Shown here: piece after piece, positions 1 to 6,850 of the stretch
Position numbering within the stretch: the stretch's first letter is position 1
Layout of the letters: each line of letters begins with the position of its first letter
Assembly (NCBI GenBank): GCA_003153375.1
Contig: PLYM01000137.1
Location: 1 to 32,973, forward strand
Length of the DNA: 32,973 bases
Source: Planctomycetaceae bacterium
GTDB lineage: Bacteria > Planctomycetota > Planctomycetia > Pirellulales > PALSA-1355
Direction: 5' to 3'
Made by a program: the position numbers and the translations under genes
The notes under the pieces: model-generated
Told to the model about the DNA's origin: nothing
Databases searched by the model: none
What the model saw: the letters and a program-made list of their open reading frames with translations, nothing else

Positions 1-275
1 GCCCGCACTATCTCAAGTTCGATCGTCAGATGGTGAAGGACATCGATCAGGCTTCGGCGCCACGGCAACAGATGGTGGCGCACCTGGTGCAATTGGTCGC
101 CGAACTGGGCGTGGTGCCACTAGCCGAGGGAATCGAGCGCGAAGCCGAGGGCGACGTGTGCCGCGAGATGGGCTTCGAGCTGGTGCAGGGTTTTTACTAC
201 GGCCGGCCCGCCGCCGTGTCGGCCCATCTGGAAACCGCCACGAGCGCCAGCGGCACGCCGTTCTCGCCGGGTTAG
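1..275 (+). CDS. EAL-domain protein, C-terminal fragment (c-di-GMP phosphodiesterase family)
   Basis: The gene enters from the left edge, so only about 90 C-terminal residues are visible, read from base 3 to the TAG at 273-275. They match the end of an EAL domain: a LKFDR motif near base 15, then the conserved AEGIE motif, a late GFELVQGFYYGRP segment and a short tail. EAL domains hydrolyse cyclic-di-GMP. The catalytic EAL signature and any sensor, GGDEF or receiver domain lie outside the window, so activity cannot be judged. The gene converges on the SYLF gene with only 13 bases between stop codons and no clear terminator. The family call is strong, while enzymatic activity is inference. Confidence 0.85.
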   Translation, partial: PHYLKFDRQMVKDIDQASAPRQQMVAHLVQLVAELGVVPLAEGIEREAEGDVCREMGFELVQGFYYGRPAAVSAHLETATSASGTPFSPG

Positions 276-288
276 CTCGCGTCGGTCA

Positions 289-1314
289 TCACCGCGCGGC
301 AGCTTCGCGACGCGGAGGCGGCGGCAGGGCCAAGGTCGGACCCGCGGCTTCGGCCGATTGCCGGGCATATTCGCGCAGCAACTCGTAGGTCGATTGGAAC
401 TCGGGCCGCTGCGCCAGCGCCTTGTAGTTCGGGTCCTGAGCGATGCGATCGAACTGGGCCGCCGCAATTTGCAGCGATTCGAGGCTGGGCGGGTTGTTGC
501 CCTCGAAGACTTCCTTGGGCAGCGCCAGATACTTCTTCCACGGTTCGTCGATCAAGCCATAGAGCTGCGTGGCATTTTTGCGCAGGGCCTCACGCAGAGT
601 CGGCAAGCGGGCCCCGACGACCGGCGTCGGCACGGGCTCGCCCGGAGCCACCGCGACGGGGGTCAACTGCACCAGGTCCTGACGCAGGGTAACGGCCGCC
701 TGCGGAATGCGTTGCGGCACTTGAGCGGGGGGAGCGCCGTAATAGGCGATCTGGGCCTCGGGATCGACTTCGATGGCCGACCCGTCGAGCGACAGGCCGA
801 CGAACAGGCCACGGCTGCGCGAGTACGACAGAATCTCGGCCTTCAGCCGCACGTCGGTGGCGGCTGCCGCATTGCGACCCACGGGTCCGGCCGCGACAGC
901 CGCGTCGGCGCCGATGGTGAACTTGCCGCTGAACAATCCCTCGACACTCTTCTTGGTCATGAACACCAGCACGACGTCGGTGCCCTGAACGCCGGCTTGC
1001 CAGCCGACGCTGCCGCCAGTGAGCGTGACGAATTGCGGCAAGCTCCATTGCCCCTCGGAGTCGCGAATCATCACGACGCCGTGACCGCGGCGGATGCCGG
1101 CCACGAAGCCGATCTTGATGACGTCGGGAATGATGACCACGCCCTGCGCGTCGGCCAGCATCGACTCGGGGATCTGGCGGGCAGGAATGGCCATGATCTC
1201 GTGCAGAATCTGATCGGCCGAGCGCACCGTTTGATCGGGATCGGCTTGGGCCTGCGGGGCCACGAGCGCCCAGACGACGGCAGTCAAAAGAATGGGGGGC
1301 GCAAAGCGTGGCAT
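289..1314 (-). CDS. Secreted SYLF-domain (Ysc84/DUF500) lipid-binding protein
   Basis: A 341-residue protein starting at an ATG preceded by AAGGAG, seven bases upstream, which fixes the start. Residues 1-24 form a Sec signal peptide ending AQA-DP, so it is exported. Residues about 28-205 match the SYLF/Ysc84 fold: LADAQGVVIIPDVIKIGF, a GIRRGHGVVMIRD block, GSVGWQAGVQGTDVVLVFM, then a K-rich segment and FTIGADAAVAAGPVGRNAAAATD. In eukaryotes SYLF domains bind phosphoinositides and actin; the bacterial role is not settled. Residues 205-341 are a Pro/Ala-rich extension ending in a charged helix and a PPPPRR tail, longer than the bare domain. The nearest same-strand gene is the lipoprotein 183 bases upstream. 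Function is inferred only as envelope lipid binding. Confidence 0.85.
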   Translation of the reverse strand: MPRFAPPILLTAVVWALVAPQAQADPDQTVRSADQILHEIMAIPARQIPESMLADAQGVVIIPDVIKIGFVAGIRRGHGVVMIRDSEGQWSLPQFVTLTGGSVGWQAGVQGTDVVLVFMTKKSVEGLFSGKFTIGADAAVAAGPVGRNAAAATDVRLKAEILSYSRSRGLFVGLSLDGSAIEVDPEAQIAYYGAPPAQVPQRIPQAAVTLRQDLVQLTPVAVAPGEPVPTPVVGARLPTLREALRKNATQLYGLIDEPWKKYLALPKEVFEGNNPPSLESLQIAAAQFDRIAQDPNYKALAQRPEFQSTYELLREYARQSAEAAGPTLALPPPPRREAAAR

Positions 1315-1477
1315 GATCGAACTCCTTTTCGCAATTCGTAATCGAGATGTGCGCAGCGGCGAACTGCCGCAGTTCTATCGGAGAGGCGCGTGGGAAGGCA
1401 ATCGCGCTTCGACGTCAGGGATCGTGGGCCCCCGCGGGCGCGCCCGGAGCGCGTCCTTCGAGAGGCCCGGTGCTAGC

Positions 1478-1500
1478 TGAAGCGGCCGTGGGCCGTTTCA
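1478..1500 (-). terminator. Hairpin at the stop codon of the small lipoprotein gene
   Basis: TGAAACGGCC, loop CAC, GGCCGCTTCA on the minus strand. It is a ten-base stem with one mismatch and includes the TGA stop itself. There is no T-run after it, so it is either a weak or Rho-assisted terminator or an mRNA 3' end stabiliser. Low confidence as a terminator. Confidence 0.25.
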
Positions 1501-1713
1501 GTTCCCCGTGCCATTGTCGCCGGGCATGCCGGCGCCGGGATTCTCGCCCGGCGAACTTCCGCTGGTGCCGGTGGGGCCAGCGCCTTCGCCGCCGGTTCCG
1601 CCGGAGACATAGGCCGGATCGCCCGTGCCGCCATCGGTGGGGCCCGATTTGGCCGTACAGCCAACGGTGATCGTGAGTGCACCCAGCAGCGTCAGAACGA
1701 GCAAACTCTTCAT
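1498..1713 (-). CDS. Small Gly-rich lipoprotein, function unknown
   Basis: A 71-residue protein. I chose the ATG at 1711-1713 over an upstream in-frame start because AGGA lies seven to eight bases before it and the N-terminus is then a compact signal. Residues 1-18 are Lys-Ser followed by a hydrophobic stretch ending TVGC, so Cys19 is the likely lipidated residue (signal peptidase II). The mature part is low complexity, almost only Gly, Thr, Ser, Pro, Ala, Asp and Asn (GGTGGEGAGPTGTSG and similar). It has no predicted globular fold. It is transcribed away from the second small lipoprotein at 2165, with 451 bases between them. No function can be assigned. It could be a spacer-like surface lipoprotein. 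Confidence 0.7.
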   Translation of the reverse strand: MKSLLVLTLLGALTITVGCTAKSGPTDGGTGDPAYVSGGTGGEGAGPTGTSGSSPGENPGAGMPGDNGTGN

Positions 1714-1856
1714 CGCAGAAATCCTCGCGGACACGGACAGCAAATCGAATCGATCGTGCCGTCAATTGTATCGCGAGCCATTGCTTTCGACGACTCCGAG
1801 TTCCGACCGAGAATCTGCCTCCGTAAATTGCGACCGCGACAATACTTCAGACACGG

Positions 1857-1872
1857 CGATTCGGAAGAATCG
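1857..1872. promoter_or_regulatory. Perfect 16-bp palindrome, possible activator site
   Basis: CGATTC-GGAA-GAATCG is a perfect inverted repeat with six-base arms. It lies about 180 bases upstream of the -24 element of the sigma-54-like promoter at 2053, a usual distance for an enhancer-binding activator of sigma-54. A single GAATCG half-site also occurs at 1747-1752. Assignment as an activator site is inference. Confidence 0.3.
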
Positions 1873-2052
1873 TTACTCCTCGCTATCCCGCCTTGATAGC
1901 TTGCCGACCACGTTGACCCCAGGGCGTTCGGTTGGTCGTTGCTCGCCGAATTGATCAGCGCGGTCTTTCGCTGCGCACGATGGGCGCTCAAAACAGCGAT
2001 TTAGTGAATTCTCGACCGAGATTCTGTTCTTGTTGGCCATCTTACGACCCAA

Positions 2053-2068
2053 TGGCACGCCAAGTGCT
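2053..2068 (+). promoter_or_regulatory. Sigma-54 (RpoN) -24/-12 promoter candidate for the 2165 lipoprotein gene
   Basis: TGGCACGCCAAGTGCT matches the RpoN consensus TGGCACG-N4-TTGCW at 11 of 12 defined positions. It keeps the required GG-N10-GC spacing (GG 2054-2055, GC 2066-2067). Transcription would start near 2079, giving a leader of about 86 bases before the ATG at 2165. No sigma-70-like pair of comparable quality was seen in front of this gene. Confidence 0.5.
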
Positions 2069-2164
2069 TTGGTCCCTGACGAACTCGTAGGTCGAGTAGA
2101 TGCCAGCCGATGGCGGCGGCTGCTCGATTGACCAATTTTCAAAAACACGTGAGGAGAAATGATC

Positions 2165-2359
2165 ATGCGACGATTCCTAGTGTTGGGACTGATCGTGCTG
2201 GCCACAGCGATGACGATGGGGTGCGAGAAGAAGTCCACGACTCAAACGAAAGAAACGACGTCGGGTCCGGGCGGCACGACCACGACCACCAATACGCACG
2301 AAGTCGAATCGTCGGGCAAGAACCCGCCGGCGAATAGTCAGGGTGAAACGGCGAAGTAG
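2165..2359 (+). CDS. Small Thr/Ser-rich lipoprotein, function unknown
   Basis: A 64-residue protein. Two ATGs are in frame (2159 and 2165). GAGGAG at 2151-2156 is only two bases from the first but eight from the second, so 2165 is chosen. Residues 1-19 (MRRF, then a hydrophobic run ending TMGC) form a lipoprotein signal with Cys20 as the lipidated residue. The mature part begins EKKS and continues as a Thr/Ser/Gly/Asn-rich segment including five consecutive Thr residues, ending QGETAK. No enzyme motif is present. Planctomycete genomes carry many such short lipoproteins. The sigma-54-like promoter upstream suggests conditional expression. Followed after 135 bases by the DUF3309 gene on the same strand. 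Confidence 0.7.
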   Translation: MRRFLVLGLIVLATAMTMGCEKKSTTQTKETTSGPGGTTTTTNTHEVESSGKNPPANSQGETAK

Positions 2360-2404
2360 TCGCGGAGACGTGGCGACGGAGCGTACCTTTCCGAGTCCGT
2401 GAAT

Positions 2405-2480
2405 CGCGAGCGCAGAATGCTCGCGGGGGGTTCGGCCTCATGCGAGGTCGAATCCCCTGGAACAGAGAAGGTTTTTCTTT
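2405..2480 (+). other. Two stacked hairpins plus T-run upstream of the DUF3309 gene
   Basis: Hairpin 1 is CGCGAGC (2405-2411), a seven-base loop, then GCTCGCG (2419-2425). One base later hairpin 2 pairs GGGGTTCGGCCTC (2427-2439) with GAGGTCGAATCCCC (2444-2457). That makes 13 pairs with one G-U, a single bulged T and an ATGC loop. A T-rich run (2472-2480) follows 14 bases later, and then the GAGG ribosome-binding site of the DUF3309 gene. It could be a terminator of the lipoprotein gene, an attenuator-like leader or an mRNA stabiliser. The gap before the T-run makes a classical intrinsic terminator less likely. Confidence 0.4.
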
Positions 2481-2494
2481 AGCGAGGTGCTGCC

Positions 2495-2650
2495 ATGCTC
2501 GGAACGGTATTGTTAGTCGTGTTGATTCTGTTGTTGCTGGGCGCGTTGCCGGCGTGGCCGCATAGCCGCAACTGGGGACCGTATCCCAGCGGCGGCTTGG
2601 GACTGATCGTGGTGATCATCCTGGTGCTCCTGCTGATGGGACGAATTTAG
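2495..2650 (+). CDS. DUF3309-family tiny membrane protein
   Basis: A 51-residue protein with ATG at 2495 and GAGG seven bases upstream. It has two hydrophobic segments (residues 4-20 and 35-49) around a conserved polar turn WPHSRNWGPYPSGGLG, and it ends LLLMGRI. This pattern (MLGT-hydrophobic-LPAWPHS-W-G-PSGGLGL-hydrophobic-GRI) is that of the DUF3309 family, which is widespread and has no known function. Its TAG stop overlaps the TAA stop of the convergent glycosyltransferase gene by four bases (2647-2650), so the two transcripts must overlap at their 3' ends. Confidence in the family is high. Confidence 0.85.
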   Translation: MLGTVLLVVLILLLLGALPAWPHSRNWGPYPSGGLGLIVVIILVLLLMGRI

Positions 2651-4971
2651 CGTGACGGTGGGCTGTGCCCCATCGACACGCCTCGACACCACGCGCGCCA
2701 CATCTGGCAATAGGCCAGTTCCAGGTTTCGCGTGAAACCGGCGAAGTCCAAGAGCACGGACTTCGCCATGCGGGCACGCAGTTCCTGGCGCAAGCTCGAC
2801 AACCCTTCCAGGTCGGCGGCGCGTGCCACGGCCAACTCGACGTACTCGTCGGGCGAGTGCGTGATCCAATCTTCCAGGCCCAGGTTGGCCAGCACGCTGC
2901 CGCCGAAGCGCGAGGCGTAGGTGTGGCCCTCGAGCATCACGACGGGCACGCCCATCCAAATCGAGTCGCAGGTCGTGGTGTGGCCGTTGAAGCCAAAGGG
3001 GTCGAGCGCGATATCCGCCCGCCCGATCAATCGCAGATAATCCAGGCGCGGCCGCTTGTCGCAGACTTCAACGCGAGCCGGGTCGATACCATGGGAGCGG
3101 ACCACCTCGTGCAGATGGCGCTCGGCATAGCCGCCTCGGTTGGCCAGGATGAACAACCGCGAGTCCGGCACCCGCGCCAGGATCTGGCACCAGGCGGCCA
3201 GCGCCTCGGGTGTGATCTTGGCGATGTGATTCAGCGACCCGAACGTCACGTGTCCGGCGCTACCGGCCGGCAGCGGGGTGACCGCCGGCGCGTCGTCGGA
3301 GGGGCGGTAGCAGAAAAAACTCCGCGGCAGCCGAATCAATTGCTCGGTGTAATAGGGCTCGCTCTGGCCGAGGGGATCGGCCCGCTGGTCGGTCAGCCGA
3401 TAGTCCATGGCTGACATGCCGGTCGTGTTCTGATAGCCGAGGTAGGTGACTTGAATCGGCGCCGGCTTGCGCGCGAAGACCAGCAAGCGATTTTCTCCGA
3501 TGTGCCCGGTGAGGTCGACCAGGATATCGATCCGGTCTTGGCGAATTTGTCGTGCCAGCTCTTCGTCGGACAATCCACGCACGTCGCGCCAGTGGTCGGC
3601 CAGGGCGCGCAGCCGGGTCGTGACGTCATCCGTCGGACGCGAAGTGTAGTAGCAAAAGACTTCGAACTGCTCGTGGTTGTGCGCCGAGAGCACCGGCTCG
3701 CTGAAATAGTTCACCGCGTGTTCGCGAAAGTGCGGCGAGACGTAGCCCACGCGCAGCCGCCGCTCGGGCGTGCGATCGTTGGCGTGCGGCGCGGCCCCGG
3801 CCGTCAGGGGTTCGGCATGGTGCCGAGCCCAGGCCAGGTGCTCGGCGTGGAGTTGCTCGGGTGTGTAGCGGGGATCGAAATTCAGGCAGTACAGCAGATT
3901 ACTGTGTTGGGCGGCGTCGAGTTGCAATTCCAACGAGCGGCGGAACCAGGCGATGGCTTCGACGGTGCGTCCCTGGCTGCGCAGGCCGTTGGCCAGGGCC
4001 GCGCGGGTCATCGCCGAATCGGCTCCCAGTTCGAGCGCCTTGGTCGCGAATTCAACGGCTTCATCGGGCCGGGCCGTGGTGTCATAGAGGATCGAGAGGT
4101 TGATGCACGAATTGGCGTGCCGGGGGTCGAGCCGCAGCGCCTCGCGATAACCGGCGATGGCGAGATCCGTGCGGTTCAAGTCCTGATAGATGATCGCCCG
4201 GTTGAAATGCGCCATCACGAAGTCGGGCCGATGCGCGAGGGCGCGATCGTAACACGCGAGCGCTTCGCTGAGCTTGCCTTGCGTGCGCAGCACGATGGCC
4301 AGGTTGTTGAGCACCTCGACATAGTCTGGCTTCAAGTCGAGCGCGGCCCGATACTCGGCCTCGCAAGCGGCCAGTTGGCCTTGTTGATCATAGAGCGCCC
4401 CCAACTCGCAGCGGGCACCCAGGAAATTGCCGCGCAACCGCACGGCTTGCTGCATTTGATCCGTGGCCTCGGCCAGCCGGCCCAAGCCGCGATAGGCGCG
4501 ACCCAGGTTGAAATGGCACTCGAGCTGCTCGGGCGACAATCGCGCCAGCCGCTCCAACGGCTCGAGCGCCTCGACGAACTGCCCGAGCGCGATCAGCACC
4601 GAGCCCAGGTTGTTCAGCGCGATCGGATGGTTGGGTGCGTGGCGAATCGCCGTGCGATAGCTAGTGGCCGCCTCGGCAAGACGCGCTTGATCCTGCAACG
4701 CGCGACCCAAGCTACTGTGGGCGTCAGCCCAAGCGGGTTCGAGCCGGGTAGCCTGTTCCAGATGGCTTTGCGCGGCCGAGAATTCGCGACCGGCCTGCAG
4801 CAGCAGTGCCAGGTTGTAGTGGGCGGCGGCGAATGCCGGCTGCGACTCGATCGCGGCCGCGTGCCGTGGGTTAGCAGCCAGAATCTGCCGATAGATCTGC
4901 TCGGCCTCGGCCAGCTGCCCCGCCTGGTGCAGGCGCACCGCATGTTGCAACATTTCGGCCGCGTCGTTCAT
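2647..4971 (-). CDS. TPR-repeat O-GlcNAc-transferase-like glycosyltransferase (GT41)
   Basis: 774 residues. Roughly residues 1-365 are about ten tandem TPR units (for example the A-YNLA-LL and LNNLG-VL repeats). From about 395 the chain matches the GT41 catalytic region of O-linked GlcNAc transferase/SPINDLY. It shows VGYVSPHFREHAVNYF near 404 with the conserved His, LVDLTGHIGENR near 490, LGYQNTTGMSAMDY near 515, LNHIAKITP near 583 with the Lys that contacts the nucleotide phosphates, and GHTTTCDSIWMGVPVVM near 665. The likely role is glycosylation of protein Ser/Thr; donor and targets are unknown. I prefer the ATG at 4971, where family homology begins. An in-frame ATG at 5019 adds 16 residues lying in a small hairpin. 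Neither start has a strong ribosome-binding site. Confidence 0.9.
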   Translation of the reverse strand: MNDAAEMLQHAVRLHQAGQLAEAEQIYRQILAANPRHAAAIESQPAFAAAHYNLALLLQAGREFSAAQSHLEQATRLEPAWADAHSSLGRALQDQARLAEAATSYRTAIRHAPNHPIALNNLGSVLIALGQFVEALEPLERLARLSPEQLECHFNLGRAYRGLGRLAEATDQMQQAVRLRGNFLGARCELGALYDQQGQLAACEAEYRAALDLKPDYVEVLNNLAIVLRTQGKLSEALACYDRALAHRPDFVMAHFNRAIIYQDLNRTDLAIAGYREALRLDPRHANSCINLSILYDTTARPDEAVEFATKALELGADSAMTRAALANGLRSQGRTVEAIAWFRRSLELQLDAAQHSNLLYCLNFDPRYTPEQLHAEHLAWARHHAEPLTAGAAPHANDRTPERRLRVGYVSPHFREHAVNYFSEPVLSAHNHEQFEVFCYYTSRPTDDVTTRLRALADHWRDVRGLSDEELARQIRQDRIDILVDLTGHIGENRLLVFARKPAPIQVTYLGYQNTTGMSAMDYRLTDQRADPLGQSEPYYTEQLIRLPRSFFCYRPSDDAPAVTPLPAGSAGHVTFGSLNHIAKITPEALAAWCQILARVPDSRLFILANRGGYAERHLHEVVRSHGIDPARVEVCDKRPRLDYLRLIGRADIALDPFGFNGHTTTCDSIWMGVPVVMLEGHTYASRFGGSVLANLGLEDWITHSPDEYVELAVARAADLEGLSSLRQELRARMAKSVLLDFAGFTRNLELAYCQMWRAWCRGVSMGHSPPSR

Positions 4972-5176
4972 TGCCAGCTTGCCATCGGTCGACCCAGGGG
5001 ACAGGTTCTTCTGCCCCATCTTAATCGGCCGCGGCCCTTGGAGTCACCGCTGAGTTTCTTTTCGGGGGACGTCTTGGTCGCCATGGTCGATTGATCATTG
5101 GCGTGGCCTGCTCCATACTGGTCGAGCAACTTGTTTTTCGGCCCCGCACGAAGCTCGCAGGTTCTGGAATAAAGCC

Positions 5177-6694
5177 ATGGCACGGCCGTATCGGTCGATT
5201 CATCAAAGCCGCGTGGCTTATTCAAGCACGATCGCGAGTCTACTGGTCGGCACGTGCGCGGCGATGATCGCCCTGGCGCCGAGTTGGGCGGCGGCCGCGG
5301 ACGTGAATGGCAAGCGGCCGAACATCGTATTGATTCTGGCCGACGATTTGGGTTACGGCGATTTGCAATGCTATCAGGCGGCGTCAAAAATTCCCACGCC
5401 CGGCATCGATCGGCTGGCGGCCGAGGGCATGCGGTTTCGCGACGCGCATACGCCGTCGTCGGTCTGCACGCCAACGCGCTATGGGTTGTTGACGGGCCGT
5501 TATGCCTGGCGCACGCGGATGAAGTCGGGCGTGCTCAACGGCTACTCGCCGGCGTTGATCGAAGCGGGCCGCACGACCCTGGCGTCGATGCTGCACGAGC
5601 GGGGATATCGCACGGCCTGCGTCGGCAAATGGCACTTGGGTTTTGGCACGCAAGAGCCGGTCGACTATGCGCAGCCGCTGGTGCCGGGTCCGACGACGGT
5701 GGGTTTCGACGAGTCCTTCGTGCTGCCGGCATCGCTCGACATGCCCCCCTATGTGTTTGTCGAGAACGGCCGGCCCACGATCGCTCCTAGCGCGTCGATC
5801 GGCGACAGCAAGATGCGGCGCTATGGCGGCGAGGGCTTTTGGCGGGCTGGCGCGATCGCGCCGGGCTTTCGGCACATCGACACGCTGCCCACGCTCTCCC
5901 AGCGGGCGGTGCGGTTTGTCAAACAGCAGTCGCGCGAGAAGCCGTTCTTTCTCTACTTTCCGCTCACCGGGCCACACACGCCCTGGATGCCGCTGGAGGA
6001 ATTTCGCGGCCGCAGTGGTGCCGGCTACTACGGCGACTTCGTCGCGCAGGTCGATGCGACGATTGCTTCCTTGCTCGCCGCGCTGGCCGAGCGGCAACTG
6101 GCCGACAACACGCTGGTCATCTTCACCAGCGACAACGGCGCCCATTGGCTGCCCAGCGACATCGCCGAGTGGGGACATCGAGCCAACGCCGACTGGCGCG
6201 GACAGAAGGCCGATGTCTGGGAAGGCGGCCATCGCGTGCCGCTGATCGTCCGTTGGCCCGGCGTGGTGGCGCCGGGCAGCCAGAGCGATCGACTCGTTTG
6301 TCTCACCGACGTCATGGCGACCGTTGCCGACCTGCTGGGGCAACGTCTTGGACCCGAGGAAGGCGAAGACAGTTTCAGCTTTCTCGGGGCGTTGGCGGCC
6401 GACAAGTCGACCCGGCCGCCGCGCGAGGCGATCGTCCACCATTCGGCCGACGGCACGTTCGCGATTCGTCAGGGCCCCTGGAAGCTGGCCATGAAGCTCG
6501 GTTCGCACGGCTTCAGCGAACCGAGGACCGTCGAGCCCACGCCCGGTGGTCCGCAGGGGCAGTTGTATCACCTGGTCGACGATCCTGCGGAATCGCGTAA
6601 CCGCTGGCTCGACGAGCCTGAAGTCGTCGCCCGCCTTTCGCGGTTGCTGGCCGAATATCAGAGTGAAGGGCATAGCCGGCTGCTCGAGCCATAG
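5177..6694 (+). CDS. Secreted arylsulfatase-family sulfatase
   Basis: 505 residues with an N-terminal signal ending AAA-AD near residue 41, so the enzyme is exported. The sulfatase core is complete. ADD at 55-57 supplies metal-binding Asp residues. The formylglycine motif is C97-T-P-T-R, which must be matured by a formylglycine-generating enzyme encoded elsewhere. GKWHLG holds Lys151 and His153, and GPHTPW holds His267. SDNG holds Asp319/Asn320, and Lys344 precedes EGGHRVP. A short substrate-specific C-terminal domain follows. The family hydrolyses sulfate esters of polysaccharides, sterols or aryl compounds; the substrate cannot be read. Planctomycetes encode unusually many sulfatases. It is divergent from the glycosyltransferase gene. 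No same-strand partner lies close by. Confidence 0.92.
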   Translation: MARPYRSIHQSRVAYSSTIASLLVGTCAAMIALAPSWAAAADVNGKRPNIVLILADDLGYGDLQCYQAASKIPTPGIDRLAAEGMRFRDAHTPSSVCTPTRYGLLTGRYAWRTRMKSGVLNGYSPALIEAGRTTLASMLHERGYRTACVGKWHLGFGTQEPVDYAQPLVPGPTTVGFDESFVLPASLDMPPYVFVENGRPTIAPSASIGDSKMRRYGGEGFWRAGAIAPGFRHIDTLPTLSQRAVRFVKQQSREKPFFLYFPLTGPHTPWMPLEEFRGRSGAGYYGDFVAQVDATIASLLAALAERQLADNTLVIFTSDNGAHWLPSDIAEWGHRANADWRGQKADVWEGGHRVPLIVRWPGVVAPGSQSDRLVCLTDVMATVADLLGQRLGPEEGEDSFSFLGALAADKSTRPPREAIVHHSADGTFAIRQGPWKLAMKLGSHGFSEPRTVEPTPGGPQGQLYHLVDDPAESRNRWLDEPEVVARLSRLLAEYQSEGHSRLLEP

Positions 6695-6850
6695 TCGACC
6701 CACACTCCGCGCGCTCGGGCCCCGATCGCCACGGGTTCGCTCACCCTCCGGTTGCTATTTCTTGCGGCCCGCGCGGAAGGTTACGATAGTGGCCGACCGC
6801 GCAGGGGACCGTCGTGCGGCGAGCGGTAAGGTGCAACCCCGGAAGGTGTC

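Larger units (their letters stand above)
1714..2164. other. Divergent intergenic region between two small lipoprotein genes
   Basis: 451 bases without a convincing gene. The region is visibly poorer in GC than its surroundings. Open frames crossing it have no ribosome-binding site or recognisable protein features. It holds a perfect 16-base palindrome (1857-1872) and a sigma-54-like promoter (2053-2068), listed separately. No terminator or RNA gene was recognised. Confidence 0.6.

Noticed and set aside
2440-2460. tRNA T-arm-like GGTCGAATCCCC
   Set aside because: The bases form one side of a 13-pair hairpin. No acceptor stem, D-arm or anticodon arm is present.
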